The notes under the pieces were generated by a model. That model searched no databases. It was given only the letters and a program-made list of their open reading frames with translations, and was not told the DNA's origin. A stretch of 16,416 nt of DNA from Desulfobulbaceae bacterium UBA5123 (lineage in GTDB: Bacteria > Desulfobacterota > Desulfobulbia > Desulfobulbales > UBA5123), in contig DHYT01000032.1 of assembly GCA_002415465.1 (NCBI GenBank), positions 593 through 17,008 on the forward strand, written 5' to 3'. A program made the translations under genes and the position numbers. Of the stretch, positions 1-6,179 are shown in pieces (within the stretch, counting starts at the first letter, position 1; every line of letters starts with the position of its first letter).

Positions 1-107
1 CCTGCGGTTTTCAGATCTGTGATCCATGTTTTCAGGAAAACAAGTGGGGGATCACCAACGGCCCCACCTGGATTTGCCCGGATTGCGGGCGGGTTCGGAT
101 GATGTAG
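1..107 (+). CDS. C-terminal fragment of a cysteine-rich (zinc-ribbon-like) protein, 5' end outside window
   Basis: An open frame enters from the left edge (first complete codon at 3) and ends at TAG 105-107, giving about 34 residues. The visible tail has cysteines spaced as CGFQIC, CDPC and CPDCG, with tryptophans between them and a basic RVRMM end. Two CxxC knuckles about 20 residues apart suggest a small metal-binding, probably zinc, ribbon. The body of the protein is missing, so no family or function can be assigned. The other two forward frames lack this cysteine pattern, and frame 2 stops within the first 30 bases, so the reading frame itself is fairly secure. A short hairpin (110-124) follows the stop codon directly. 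Confidence 0.55.
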   Translation, partial: CGFQICDPCFQENKWGITNGPTWICPDCGRVRMM

Positions 108-184
108 TTTGTTAGCGCCTAACATCTTGTATTCGCGTTGTTTTTCTTTGTTTCCGGTAGGCCTCTGATTACGGGTTCCTACCC

Positions 185-213
185 CTTCCAATACGGATTC
201 CCCCCCATATATT
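185..213 (+). promoter_or_regulatory. Weak candidate sigma-70 promoter
   Basis: TATATT at 208-213 resembles a -10 box, with CTTCCA at 185-190 (3 of 6 matches to TTGACA) 17 bases upstream. This is the only reasonable pairing I found in the leader of the gene at 381, but the -35 match is poor, so it is only a candidate. Confidence 0.22.
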
Positions 214-287
214 TCTCTGGTGTTTCAAGTATCCTGAATGTTGAAGCCGTAAAATCCTTTCCCAGGGTTATGGTCTTCATGCGTAAA

Positions 288-346
288 GGCCGATGGCGTT
301 GATCTCGGTCCGGCACCGGGGCGCCGTCGCCTCGGTCGGATTTTTT
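288..346 (+). promoter_or_regulatory. Structured GC-rich leader segment ending in T6 (possible attenuator or terminator)
   Basis: GATGGCG (292-298) can pair with CGCCGTC (322-328) with one G-T wobble, enclosing a smaller CCGG/CCGG hairpin near 310-320. The words CTCGGTC at 304-310 and 331-337 form a direct repeat, and a T6 run begins at 341, just 40 bases before the next start codon. GC-rich pairing followed by a T run is the layout of an attenuator or terminator. The stem is imperfect and I recognise no known riboswitch motif in it. Confidence 0.28.
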
Positions 347-380
347 CAGTTATCTCGCAGGTTTCAGCAGGAGGCATGTC

Positions 381-689
381 ATGAGCGGTTCATTTCTGAT
401 CGATCCCGTTGTTGTAAAGCGATCCGGCCGGCCGGAAGGAAAGGAGGCCGCCGAGGCGCGGATAGACATCCGTGTTGAATGTGAAGCCGGGTATGACGGT
501 GAAGAAACCCCGTGCAGTTTTTCTCTCTGCAGGCGATCCCGGCAGGTGGCCCAGGTGCTTGACCGATGGTTGGTCGGTGATTACCGGAATTTCAAGGTCA
601 AGGGCGATGATGGCGGGTTCTATGTGCTTCGGCATGTAATGACCGCGGACCGTTGGGAACTGACGTTGTATGCTGGCGGCGAGTGTTGA
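381..689 (+). CDS. Small conserved-looking protein of unknown function (102 aa)
   Basis: The start is well supported: a full AGGAGG (369-374) lies six bases before the ATG. The N-terminal half is variable-looking and charged. Residues about 50-100 form a compact block with the pattern CRRSRQVAQVLDRW, GDYRNFKVKGDDGGFY and LRHVMTADRWELTLY. It reads like a small beta-rich domain, and I recall similar short stand-alone proteins in deltaproteobacteria, but I cannot name a family. There is no signal peptide or membrane segment, so it is probably cytoplasmic. The response-regulator gene begins 39 bases downstream on the same strand with only a weak ribosome site, so the two may be cotranscribed. Any functional link to signalling rests on position only. 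Confidence 0.72.
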   Translation: MSGSFLIDPVVVKRSGRPEGKEAAEARIDIRVECEAGYDGEETPCSFSLCRRSRQVAQVLDRWLVGDYRNFKVKGDDGGFYVLRHVMTADRWELTLYAGGEC

Positions 690-728
690 GTTGCGAACGG
701 TGGCCGTTGTCTCGGTGGGTGATAAGTT

Positions 729-1442
729 ATGAGATTGAAAATTTTATATATTGATGACGAAAGGGTTAATCTTTCCAATTTCAAGTTGACCTTTGAGGAT
801 GCGTTCGAGGTCGCCACCTTTCTAGGTCCCAAGGAGGCGCTGACGTGGCTTGAGGCAAATCCGGATGTGGCCATCGTCATTGCCGATCAGCGGATGGGGG
901 AGATCACCGGCCTGCAGTTGCTGGAGAAGATATCCGGTCTGTATCCGAAGGCGATTCGTATCCTGGTGAACTCTTATGTCATGACCAACGAGATAGATGC
1001 CGCGGTGGAAGGGGGGATGGTGCTCCGGTGCATCCAGAAGCCGTGGCATCCGGATGATTTTGTCTTCACCGTCAGGGTCGCCCGCGATAACTACATCCTG
1101 GCCCGGCAGAACGAAAAACTGCAGCAGGAGTTGCTGCGTGTAAGAAGCGAGGCGCTGGCGGCACGGGAGACGTTTGAGCAGCGTCTGCGTGATTCCGTGG
1201 CCGTTGTCCTGCAGGAGGGTCAGGCGCAGGTCAAGAAGATGAGCGGGTTGCTGCCGATCTGCGCCTCCTGCAAGAAGATTCGCGACGAGAAGGGCGCCTG
1301 GAACCATGTGGAGGTGTATATCGAAAGGCATTCCGGGGTTCGCTTCAGCCACGGCATCTGTCCCGAATGTGTGGGGCAGGTGTACCCGGAGGTCAGTCTG
1401 GCGCGGCAGGCCGCGCCCTATGTACAGTCTGGCAAGGGCTAG
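729..1442 (+). CDS. Response regulator with degenerate receiver loops and a C-terminal CxxC...CxxC module
   Basis: A receiver (REC) domain occupies about residues 1-120: acidic pocket D9, D10 and E11, likely phospho-acceptor D53 in ADQRM, and K104-P105 in QKPWHPDD. It belongs to the DQRMP/KPW class often seen in HD-GYP-type regulators, but the Pro after DQRM is Gly57 and the usual switch Thr is Asn81 (ILVNSY instead of ILLTGY). A coiled-coil-like helix (about 125-172) leads to a tail with LPICASCKKIRD, a conserved W191, SHGICPEC and cysteines C178, C181, C211 and C214. This module is found at the ends of various sensory proteins and probably binds metal. There is no DNA-binding, GGDEF or HD-GYP output domain. 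The product is probably a cytoplasmic adaptor or redox/metal-linked regulator. The start has only a weak GGTGG upstream. The first 50 bases are notably AT-rich. Confidence 0.85.
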   Translation: MRLKILYIDDERVNLSNFKLTFEDAFEVATFLGPKEALTWLEANPDVAIVIADQRMGEITGLQLLEKISGLYPKAIRILVNSYVMTNEIDAAVEGGMVLRCIQKPWHPDDFVFTVRVARDNYILARQNEKLQQELLRVRSEALAARETFEQRLRDSVAVVLQEGQAQVKKMSGLLPICASCKKIRDEKGAWNHVEVYIERHSGVRFSHGICPECVGQVYPEVSLARQAAPYVQSGKG

Positions 1443-1470
1443 TTCTCTTCTTCATACAAATTTCTTGTTG

Positions 1471-1520
1471 ATGCAAAACGGCGGAGCAGGGCGGCAACCT
1501 GCTCCGCCGTTTTGCATTTT
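1471..1520 (+). terminator. Intrinsic terminator with perfect 20-bp stem, after the response regulator
   Basis: The arms at 1471-1490 and 1498-1517 are exact reverse complements over 20 bases around a 7-base loop (GCGGCAA). The core stem is GC-rich. On the plus strand it is flanked by the T-rich GTTTTGCATTTT, and by the AAAA within the left arm it can also act on the minus strand. It lies 28 bases after the response-regulator stop codon and isolates that gene from the kinase downstream. Confidence 0.85.
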
Positions 1521-1671
1521 GGGCGTCGCGCGGGGCACGGGTGTGAACGACACTGGACTTCCGCTGGGTTTTTGGGGTAGGTTAGCTGCAACGGTTACAT
1601 AATAGGGCCGGGGCGCGGATCTGTTTCGGGTGGTTCGGCGGCGCCGGGGCGAAAAGGGGGGAAGGGAAGCC
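1521..1671. other. Intergenic region upstream of the kinase
   Basis: This gap of about 150 bases holds no gene. CATAAT (1598-1603) is a 5-of-6 match to a -10 box, but no -35 element sits at 16-18 bases, and the nearest TTG (1572) is 20 bases away. The purine-rich ribosome-binding stretch for the next gene occupies 1655-1669. Confidence 0.4.
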
Positions 1672-2487
1672 ATGGACGATGCGACGAAGGAAGAGGCCTG
1701 GGAGCGGGCCTATCTCGCCCAGAGCCATGATGCCGTGGTCGGCCGTCTTTTCAAGGGCCTGATTCACAACATGAACGGGGTGGTGCAGGCATTCGCCATG
1801 CAGGGAGAGCTGTTCGGGATGATGTTTGACCAGGCCGACGGCATGGTTGCGGAGATTCTCAACCATCTGTCGGAAGGATCGGGCCGTGAACAGGCCGAGA
1901 AGCTTCGGGATCTGCTCTATCGCCGTTCGGAGGGCGTTACCCTGATGGAGGAAAAGATTCATCAGGGGCAGGTGATCATGGGGCGGACCCTGGAGCTGGT
2001 CGATTTCTCCCCCACCGCCGGGATTGGCCCCTATACGATGAATTCGGTGCTCCGCACCGAGATGGAGTTCCTGAACGCGGATCGTTTTTTCAAGCACGGC
2101 TTGCGCAAGGAGCTGCATCTGGCCGACGATCTGCCGCCTCTTGCCAGCCGGCAGGTGGAGTTGCATCAGGCGGTCCTGGCGCTCCTTGAAAACAGCCTCG
2201 ACGCGGTGCGGGATCGTGAGGACGCCTTGCTGTCGATCAGCACCGCCAGGCGGGACGGGATGGTGATGGTGGTTGTCGGGAACAACGGCCCGGTGATTGC
2301 GCCGGCCGATCTGCCGCGTCTTTTTGAGCCCTTTTTCACCACCCGGGAAGATCGGTTCGGCCTCGGCCTCTATCTGGCCAAGCGGCTGGTGGCCCCCTGC
2401 GGCGGAGATATCCGCTGCGAGGAGAGCGCGCCCGGCCGCACGCGCTTTGTTTTGACGGTTCCGGCCGACGCGGGGGTGGCCGGGTGA
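1672..2487 (+). CDS. Sensor-less cytoplasmic histidine kinase (HATPase_c), 271 aa
   Basis: I chose ATG 1672 because a purine-rich GGGGGGAAGGGAAG (1656-1669) stands just before it; a GTG 42 bases earlier would add a basic 14-residue extension with no ribosome site. The likely phospho-accepting His32 lies in GLIHNMNGVVQAF, near the N-terminus. A helical dimerisation region follows (about 30-110). The catalytic domain has an N-box LLENSLDAV (N174, D177), F-box LFEPFFTT (217-224) and G2 box FGLGLYLAKR (229-238). The G1 box reads NNGPVI (204-209) rather than the usual DxGxG, so the Asp that contacts adenine appears replaced by Asn. No membrane or PAS/GAF region precedes His32, so it must sense through a partner. 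Its stop overlaps the start of rsmI by four bases. Its partner regulator is not proven; the nearest is the gene ending at 1442. Confidence 0.82.
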   Translation: MDDATKEEAWERAYLAQSHDAVVGRLFKGLIHNMNGVVQAFAMQGELFGMMFDQADGMVAEILNHLSEGSGREQAEKLRDLLYRRSEGVTLMEEKIHQGQVIMGRTLELVDFSPTAGIGPYTMNSVLRTEMEFLNADRFFKHGLRKELHLADDLPPLASRQVELHQAVLALLENSLDAVRDREDALLSISTARRDGMVMVVVGNNGPVIAPADLPRLFEPFFTTREDRFGLGLYLAKRLVAPCGGDIRCEESAPGRTRFVLTVPADAGVAG

Positions 2488-3338
2488 CCGAGGTGAAGCT
2501 GTTCGGCACCCTGTTTGTGGTGGCCACGCCCATCGGCAACCTTGAGGATATCACCCTGCGGGCGGTGCGGATTCTCGGGGAGGTGGCGCTGGTCGCTTCC
2601 GAGGATACCCGGCATACCAGAAAACTGCTGACCCATCTGGGGATCGGCACGCCACTGGTCAGCTATTTCAAGGGCCAGGAGGCGTCCCGCTCCGAACCGA
2701 TCCTGAAGCGGCTGCTGGCTGGTGATGATGTGGCCCTTGTCTCCGATGCCGGCACGCCCGGCATTTCCGACCCCGGTGCCCTGCTGGTGAAAAAGGCCCG
2801 CGAGCTGGATATCCCGGTGGTGCCGGTGCCGGGGCCTTCCGCGCTTACCGCCGCGATGAGTGTCGCCGGTTTCGAGGAAACCGGGTTTCACTTCCTCGGG
2901 TTTCTCCCCTCCCGCGCCAATGACCGGCGTAAATTTTTGAAAAGCCATCTCGCTGAAAAGAATCTGCTCGTTTTTTATGAGTCGCCGCAGCGGATCGTCG
3001 CAACCCTGGAGGATTGCCTGGCCATCCTCGGTGACCGCCGTCTGGTGCTGGCCAGGGAGATAACCAAATTGCACGAGGAATGCTGGCGCGGCTCCCTTGC
3101 CGGGGCGGTGGCGGATTTCAAGGCGCGGGAGAAGGTCAGGGGGGAGTTCGTGGTGATTGTGCAGGGGGGCGGCGCGGTGGCGGAACCGACCGCCGCCGAC
3201 CTCGATGCGCTGCTGGTTTGGTATCGTGACAATTCCGGGCTTTCGCTCAAGGATGCGACCCGGCGCATCGCCGAGGATCTGGGGTTGTCGCGTTCGCAGG
3301 TGTACCAGAAGGCCCTTGCCGTGTGGCGGATGCAATAG
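2484..3338 (+). CDS. rsmI: 16S rRNA (cytidine-1402-2'-O)-methyltransferase RsmI
   Basis: This is a tetrapyrrole-methylase-fold enzyme that uses S-adenosylmethionine to 2'-O-methylate C1402 in the decoding centre of 16S rRNA. Family signatures are visible in order: VVATPIGNLEDITLRA (12-27), SEDTRHTRKLL (39-49), SDAGTPGISDPG (87-98), VPGPSAL (115-121), FLGFLP (137-142), ESPQRI (166-171) and AREITKLHEE (190-199). The length of 284 residues is normal for the family, including the C-terminal helical segment ending in SRSQVYQKAL. It starts at GTG, whose last two bases form part of the kinase stop codon (GTGA overlap), so the two genes are probably translationally coupled. There is no strong separate ribosome site, which fits coupling. 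Function is confident; a link with the kinase is positional only. Confidence 0.96.
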   Translation: MTEVKLFGTLFVVATPIGNLEDITLRAVRILGEVALVASEDTRHTRKLLTHLGIGTPLVSYFKGQEASRSEPILKRLLAGDDVALVSDAGTPGISDPGALLVKKARELDIPVVPVPGPSALTAAMSVAGFEETGFHFLGFLPSRANDRRKFLKSHLAEKNLLVFYESPQRIVATLEDCLAILGDRRLVLAREITKLHEECWRGSLAGAVADFKAREKVRGEFVVIVQGGGAVAEPTAADLDALLVWYRDNSGLSLKDATRRIAEDLGLSRSQVYQKALAVWRMQ

Positions 3339-3413
3339 GCGGGGCGTCGGCGTTACCGCTGCGGATGTCGTCCGACCGGGTTGCGCGTTGCCATGGGGGT
3401 TTCCCGCCCCGCC
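3338..3413. repeat. Long-range 9-bp inverted repeat after rsmI
   Basis: GGCGGGGCG (3338-3346) starting inside the rsmI stop codon is an exact reverse complement of CGCCCCGCC (3405-3413). They are separated by 58 bases that contain a smaller CGGA/TCCG hairpin. It could act as a 3'-end structure, but no T run follows directly and the GC-rich composition makes chance pairing possible. Confidence 0.35.
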
Positions 3414-3428
3414 GACCAGTAAATCTCC

Positions 3429-3458
3429 TTGTCAATAAACGCTAAATGAGCTAATTAT
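3429..3458 (+). promoter_or_regulatory. Candidate sigma-70 promoter for rlmE
   Basis: TTGTCA (3429-3434) matches five of six -35 bases. AATTAT (3453-3458) lies 18 bases downstream, or TAATTA (3452-3457) 17 bases downstream. The pair sits in an AT-rich island that contrasts with the GC-rich surroundings, about 65 bases before the chosen rlmE start. Confidence 0.42.
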
Positions 3459-3523
3459 CTTCGTTTCAGGTTGCCGAGCGCGGGCATGTGGCGCGTGCCG
3501 AATCAGGCTGTTCAGGAGAGCCA

Positions 3524-4120
3524 GTGAAGGAAGTTCAGGACTTTTATTTCAAGAAGGCGAAGAAGGAAGGCTATCCGGCTCGCTCGGTCTATAAACTTGA
3601 AGAAGCGCAGCAGAAATACCGGTTGCTGAAGAAGGGCGACAAGGTGCTGGATCTCGGTTGCCATCCCGGCAGTTGGTCGCTGTATGCGGCCAAGGTGGTT
3701 GGGGGGCAGGGCCTGGTGGTCGGCATCGACCTGCAGAAGACCAGCGGCGGCGGCAAGAAGGACATGGCGCCCATCCACTGGCTGCACGGCGACATTACCG
3801 ACGCGGAGATGCTCGCCTCGGTGCGGGGGGTGGCGCCGGCCTTTGACGTGGTGATCAGCGACATGGCGCCCAGCACCTCCGGCAACAAGTGGGCCGATCA
3901 GCAACAGGCGCTGGCCCTTGCCCGCCGGTCGCTGGCGGTGGCCACCGAGATGCTGAAGCGCGGCGGCAATTACTACTGCAAGGTGTTTCAGGGCGAGGAT
4001 GTCGACGCCTTCTTCAAGGAGGTTCGGGCCCTTTTTGTCTCGGCCCGACTGGTGAAGCCAAAGAGTTCACGTTCGGAAAGTCGTGAGATGTTTGTCCTGG
4101 GGATGGGGTTCGGCGGTTGA
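3524..4120 (+). CDS. rlmE: 23S rRNA (uridine-2552-2'-O)-methyltransferase RlmE
   Basis: RlmE (FtsJ/RrmJ) uses S-adenosylmethionine to methylate U2552 in the A-loop of 23S rRNA late in large-subunit assembly. I chose GTG 3524 because AGGAG (3514-3518) lies five bases upstream and the protein then begins MKEVQDFYFKKAKKEGYPAR. A GTG at 3488 would add 12 residues without a ribosome site. With this start the protein is 198 residues, close to the usual length of about 209. The catalytic tetrad can be seen as K24 (SVYKLEE), D113 (ISDMAP), K153 (YCKVFQ) and E188 (SREMFV). The SAM-binding loop reads LDLGCHPGSWS rather than the more common AAPGGWS, a conservative variant. A promoter candidate precedes it, and it probably forms its own unit or leads into yebC. 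Confidence 0.95.
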   Translation: MKEVQDFYFKKAKKEGYPARSVYKLEEAQQKYRLLKKGDKVLDLGCHPGSWSLYAAKVVGGQGLVVGIDLQKTSGGGKKDMAPIHWLHGDITDAEMLASVRGVAPAFDVVISDMAPSTSGNKWADQQQALALARRSLAVATEMLKRGGNYYCKVFQGEDVDAFFKEVRALFVSARLVKPKSSRSESREMFVLGMGFGG

Positions 4121-4180
4121 GCCGGAGCCGCTCGGGGCATGAGCATTGTGCATCAATATATTTAGAACGCAGAGATCAGC

Positions 4181-4186
4181 AAGGAG
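4181..4186 (+). promoter_or_regulatory. Ribosome-binding site of yebC
   Basis: AAGGAG lies six bases before the ATG at 4193 and fixes the yebC start. Confidence 0.8.
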
Positions 4187-4192
4187 CAGACA

Positions 4193-4942
4193 ATGGCCGG
4201 ACATTCAAAATGGGCTAATATCAAACATCGCAAGGGGGCGATTGATGCCAAGCGCGGCAAGATCTTCACCCGCTTGATCAAGGAAATCATGGTCGCGGCG
4301 CGGATGGGCGGCGGCGATCCCAACGCCAACCCGCGGCTGCGCACGGCCATTGTTGCCGCCAAGGCGGTCAACATGCCCAAGGACAATATCGAGCGGGGCA
4401 TCAAGAAGGGCACCGGCGAACTCGAGGGCGTGGTCTATGAGGAGATCACCTATGAGGGCTATGGCCCCGGCGGGGTGGCGGTGCTTGTCGAGTGCATGAC
4501 CGACAACCGGGTGCGGACCGTTGCCGATGTCCGTTATATCTTCGGCAAGTGTAACGGCAACATGGGCGAGTCCGGCTGCGTGAACTGGATGTTCGACCGC
4601 AAGGGCTCGATCCTGATCGAGCGGACCGGGGTTGATGAAGAGCGGCTGATGGAGCTCGCCATCGAGGCGGGGGCCGAGGATGTGGTCGAGGAAGCTGAAA
4701 CCTTTCAGGTGCTCACCGCCCCCGAGGATTTCGATGCGGTGCGCGAGGCGCTGGAAACGGCCGGGATCACCTTTGTCGAGGCCGGCATCTCCATGGTGCC
4801 GCAGAACGTGGTCGAGGTCGCGGAAGAAAAGGCGGCCAAGCAGCTGCTCAGGCTTCTTGAGATGCTCGAGGACAATGACGACGTGCAGAACGTGCACGCC
4901 AACTTTGATATTCCGGATGCGGTGATGGAGGCCGTTTCCTAG
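4193..4942 (+). CDS. yebC: YebC/PmpR-family factor
   Basis: The protein is full length (249 residues) and begins with the family hallmark [20 protein letters not shown], followed by [38 protein letters not shown] and [23 protein letters not shown]. It then has an acidic C-terminal two-domain part. The family was long annotated as transcriptional regulators; more recent work on YebC and its mitochondrial relative TACO1 implicates it in relieving ribosome stalling at proline-rich stretches. It acts in the cytoplasm. The ribosome site is strong. ruvC begins six bases after the stop codon, a linkage repeated in many bacteria, so yebC is probably the first gene of a yebC-ruvCAB transcript. Confidence 0.96.
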   Translation: MAGHSKWANIKHRKGAIDAKRGKIFTRLIKEIMVAARMGGGDPNANPRLRTAIVAAKAVNMPKDNIERGIKKGTGELEGVVYEEITYEGYGPGGVAVLVECMTDNRVRTVADVRYIFGKCNGNMGESGCVNWMFDRKGSILIERTGVDEERLMELAIEAGAEDVVEEAETFQVLTAPEDFDAVREALETAGITFVEAGISMVPQNVVEVAEEKAAKQLLRLLEMLEDNDDVQNVHANFDIPDAVMEAVS

Positions 4943-4948
4943 GGGGCA

Positions 4949-5470
4949 ATGGTGGCGGCCGTCTCCAGACAGCCGGACCGGATTCGGATTTTGGGGATCG
5001 ATCCCGGTTCGCGGATTACCGGTTACGGCGTCATCGACAAGGTAGGGGATGCGGTGCGTTTCGTGAGTTGCGGCGCCATCAGGGTGTCCTCCGCCGCATC
5101 CTTCCCCGCCCGCCTGCGGGAGATTCATACCGGGATCATCGAGGTTATCGCCACCCTGGGGCCGGACGTGGCGGCGGTGGAGGATATCTTCGTCGCCGCG
5201 AACCCCCGCTCGGCGCTCAAGCTCGGCCACGCCCGCGGGGTTTTGATCCTGGCCGCCATGGAACAGGGGTTGCCGGTTCACGAGTATGCCGCCCGCATGG
5301 TCAAGCAGGCGGTCGCGGGTTACGGGCAGGCGTCCAAGGCGCAGGTGCAGCAGATGGTGCGCGTCATTCTGTCCCTTTCCGGTTCTCCCTCCGAGGATGC
5401 CGCCGATGGCCTGGCGGTGGCCCTCTGTCATGCCAATCATTGCAACAGTTTGCAGAGCATAGTATCCTGA
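4949..5470 (+). CDS. ruvC: Crossover junction endodeoxyribonuclease RuvC
   Basis: RuvC resolves Holliday junctions by paired, symmetrical nicks as part of the RuvABC complex. The four acidic metal-binding residues are visible: D18 in GIDPGS, E78 in AVEDIF, and D150 and D153 in SEDAADGLAVALCH. The conserved stretch NPRSALKLGHARGV (85-98) and the C-terminal YGQASKAQVQQMV are also present. The length of 173 residues is standard; the N-terminus carries about ten extra residues before RIRILGIDPG, so translation might instead begin slightly downstream. It lies six bases after yebC, implying coupled expression, while 94 bases separate it from ruvA. Confidence 0.96.
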   Translation: MVAAVSRQPDRIRILGIDPGSRITGYGVIDKVGDAVRFVSCGAIRVSSAASFPARLREIHTGIIEVIATLGPDVAAVEDIFVAANPRSALKLGHARGVLILAAMEQGLPVHEYAARMVKQAVAGYGQASKAQVQQMVRVILSLSGSPSEDAADGLAVALCHANHCNSLQSIVS

Positions 5471-5564
5471 TTTGCGAAGATGGGGCGGCGTTGTCGAGCG
5501 TGTCGGTTGCGTCGTGTTCGGGTGATGTCGCCGCATTGGGCATCTTTTTTCGGACGAGAAGGTC

Positions 5565-6179
5565 ATGATCGCGACTCTGCGCGGGAAATTACTCTATAGG
5601 TTGCCGGAAACGGTGATTGTCGATGTCGGCGGGGTTGGCTACGAGGTGTTTTTCCCGGTCAGCGGGCGGCATCGCCTGCCCGCCGAGGGGGCGGAGTTGT
5701 TTCTGCATATCCAGACCGTGGTGCGGGAAGATGCCTTTTTGCTCTACGGCTTTGTCGAGCTGGAGGAGAAGGCGGCGTTCCTGCTGCTGACCGGGGTAAG
5801 CGGCATCGGCCCCAAGGTGGCGCACGGGGTGCTGGCCGGGGTGACCCCTGCCGAACTCTCCCGCGCCGTTGCCGGCGACGACATCCATGCCCTGATGAAG
5901 CTGCCGGGGGTCGGCAAGAAAACAGCGGAGCGGATCTGCCTGGAGCTGAAGGACAAGATCCGCTTTATCCCGGCGTCGTCGGACCCTGTCGGCAAGGGCG
6001 CGGCCCGGCCGGTGGAGGCGGTGAGTGTCGACGCGATATCCGCGCTGGTCAACCTTGGCTATCCCCAAGCCAGGGCCGAGGCGGCCTTGCAGGATGTGCG
6101 ACGGCAAAGCGGACCTGAGGCGGTGCGGGCCATGACACTTGAAGAGCTGCTGCGACAGGCATTGAGGGCGCTTGCATGA
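5565..6179 (+). CDS. ruvA: Holliday junction branch-migration protein RuvA
   Basis: RuvA binds the four-way junction as a tetramer and loads the RuvB motor. Domain I begins [10 protein letters not shown] and contains [13 protein letters not shown]. Domain II carries two helix-hairpin-helix motifs, [16 protein letters not shown] (about 75-90) and [21 protein letters not shown] (about 111-131). A flexible linker (about 135-150) leads to domain III ([20 protein letters not shown]), which contacts RuvB. The 204-residue length is normal. The ribosome site is a close-set GAGAAGG (5556-5562). The TGA stop overlaps the ruvB ATG by four bases (ATGA), so ruvA and ruvB are translationally coupled, as usual for this pair. 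Confidence 0.96.
   Translation: MIATLRGKLLYRLPETVIVDVGGVGYEVFFPVSGRHRLPAEGAELFLHIQTVVREDAFLLYGFVELEEKAAFLLLTGVSGIGPKVAHGVLAGVTPAELSRAVAGDDIHALMKLPGVGKKTAERICLELKDKIRFIPASSDPVGKGAARPVEAVSVDAISALVNLGYPQARAEAALQDVRRQSGPEAVRAMTLEELLRQALRALA

Larger units (their letters stand above)
108..380. other. Gene-free leader region upstream of the small conserved protein
   Basis: This 273-base stretch has no convincing gene. It is less GC-rich than its surroundings at its left end and holds a 6-bp hairpin (110-124), an inverted pair GGTAGG (156-161)/CCTACC (178-183), and a very GC-rich segment (288-340) ending in six T residues. A frame opening at ATG 293 is out of phase with the gene at 381, has no ribosome site and gives an arginine-rich, low-quality peptide, so I do not call it. 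Confidence 0.5.

Noticed and set aside
110..124. GTTAGCGCCTAAC palindrome resembling integron attC core words
   Set aside because: The two words are in the wrong order for attC, no partner GTTRRRY site follows at the right distance, and there is no cassette structure; it is a short hairpin after a stop codon.
293..478. Open frame of 61 codons overlapping the small protein
   Set aside because: It has no ribosome site, an arginine-rich composition, and overlaps the better-supported gene at 381.
822..1352. Minus-strand open frame opposite the response regulator
   Set aside because: It is antisense to a clear receiver domain and has no recognisable motif.
1575..1590. Sigma-54-like GG-N10-GC spacing before the kinase
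   Set aside because: Only the dinucleotides and a few flanking bases fit; the TGGCAC and TTGC consensus is not met.
1630..1671. GTG start 14 codons upstream for the kinase
   Set aside because: No ribosome site precedes it, and the purine-rich stretch just before 1672 fits the ATG there.
5527..5550. T6 run preceded by weak GATG/CATC pairing between ruvC and ruvA
   Set aside because: A four-base stem is too weak for a terminator, and ruvC and ruvA are expected to be coexpressed.
4205..5566. Long open frame (453 codons) on the minus strand across yebC and ruvC
   Set aside because: It is antisense to two clear housekeeping genes, is rich in His, Gly and Arg as expected from a GC-rich shadow frame, and shows no domain or ribosome site.
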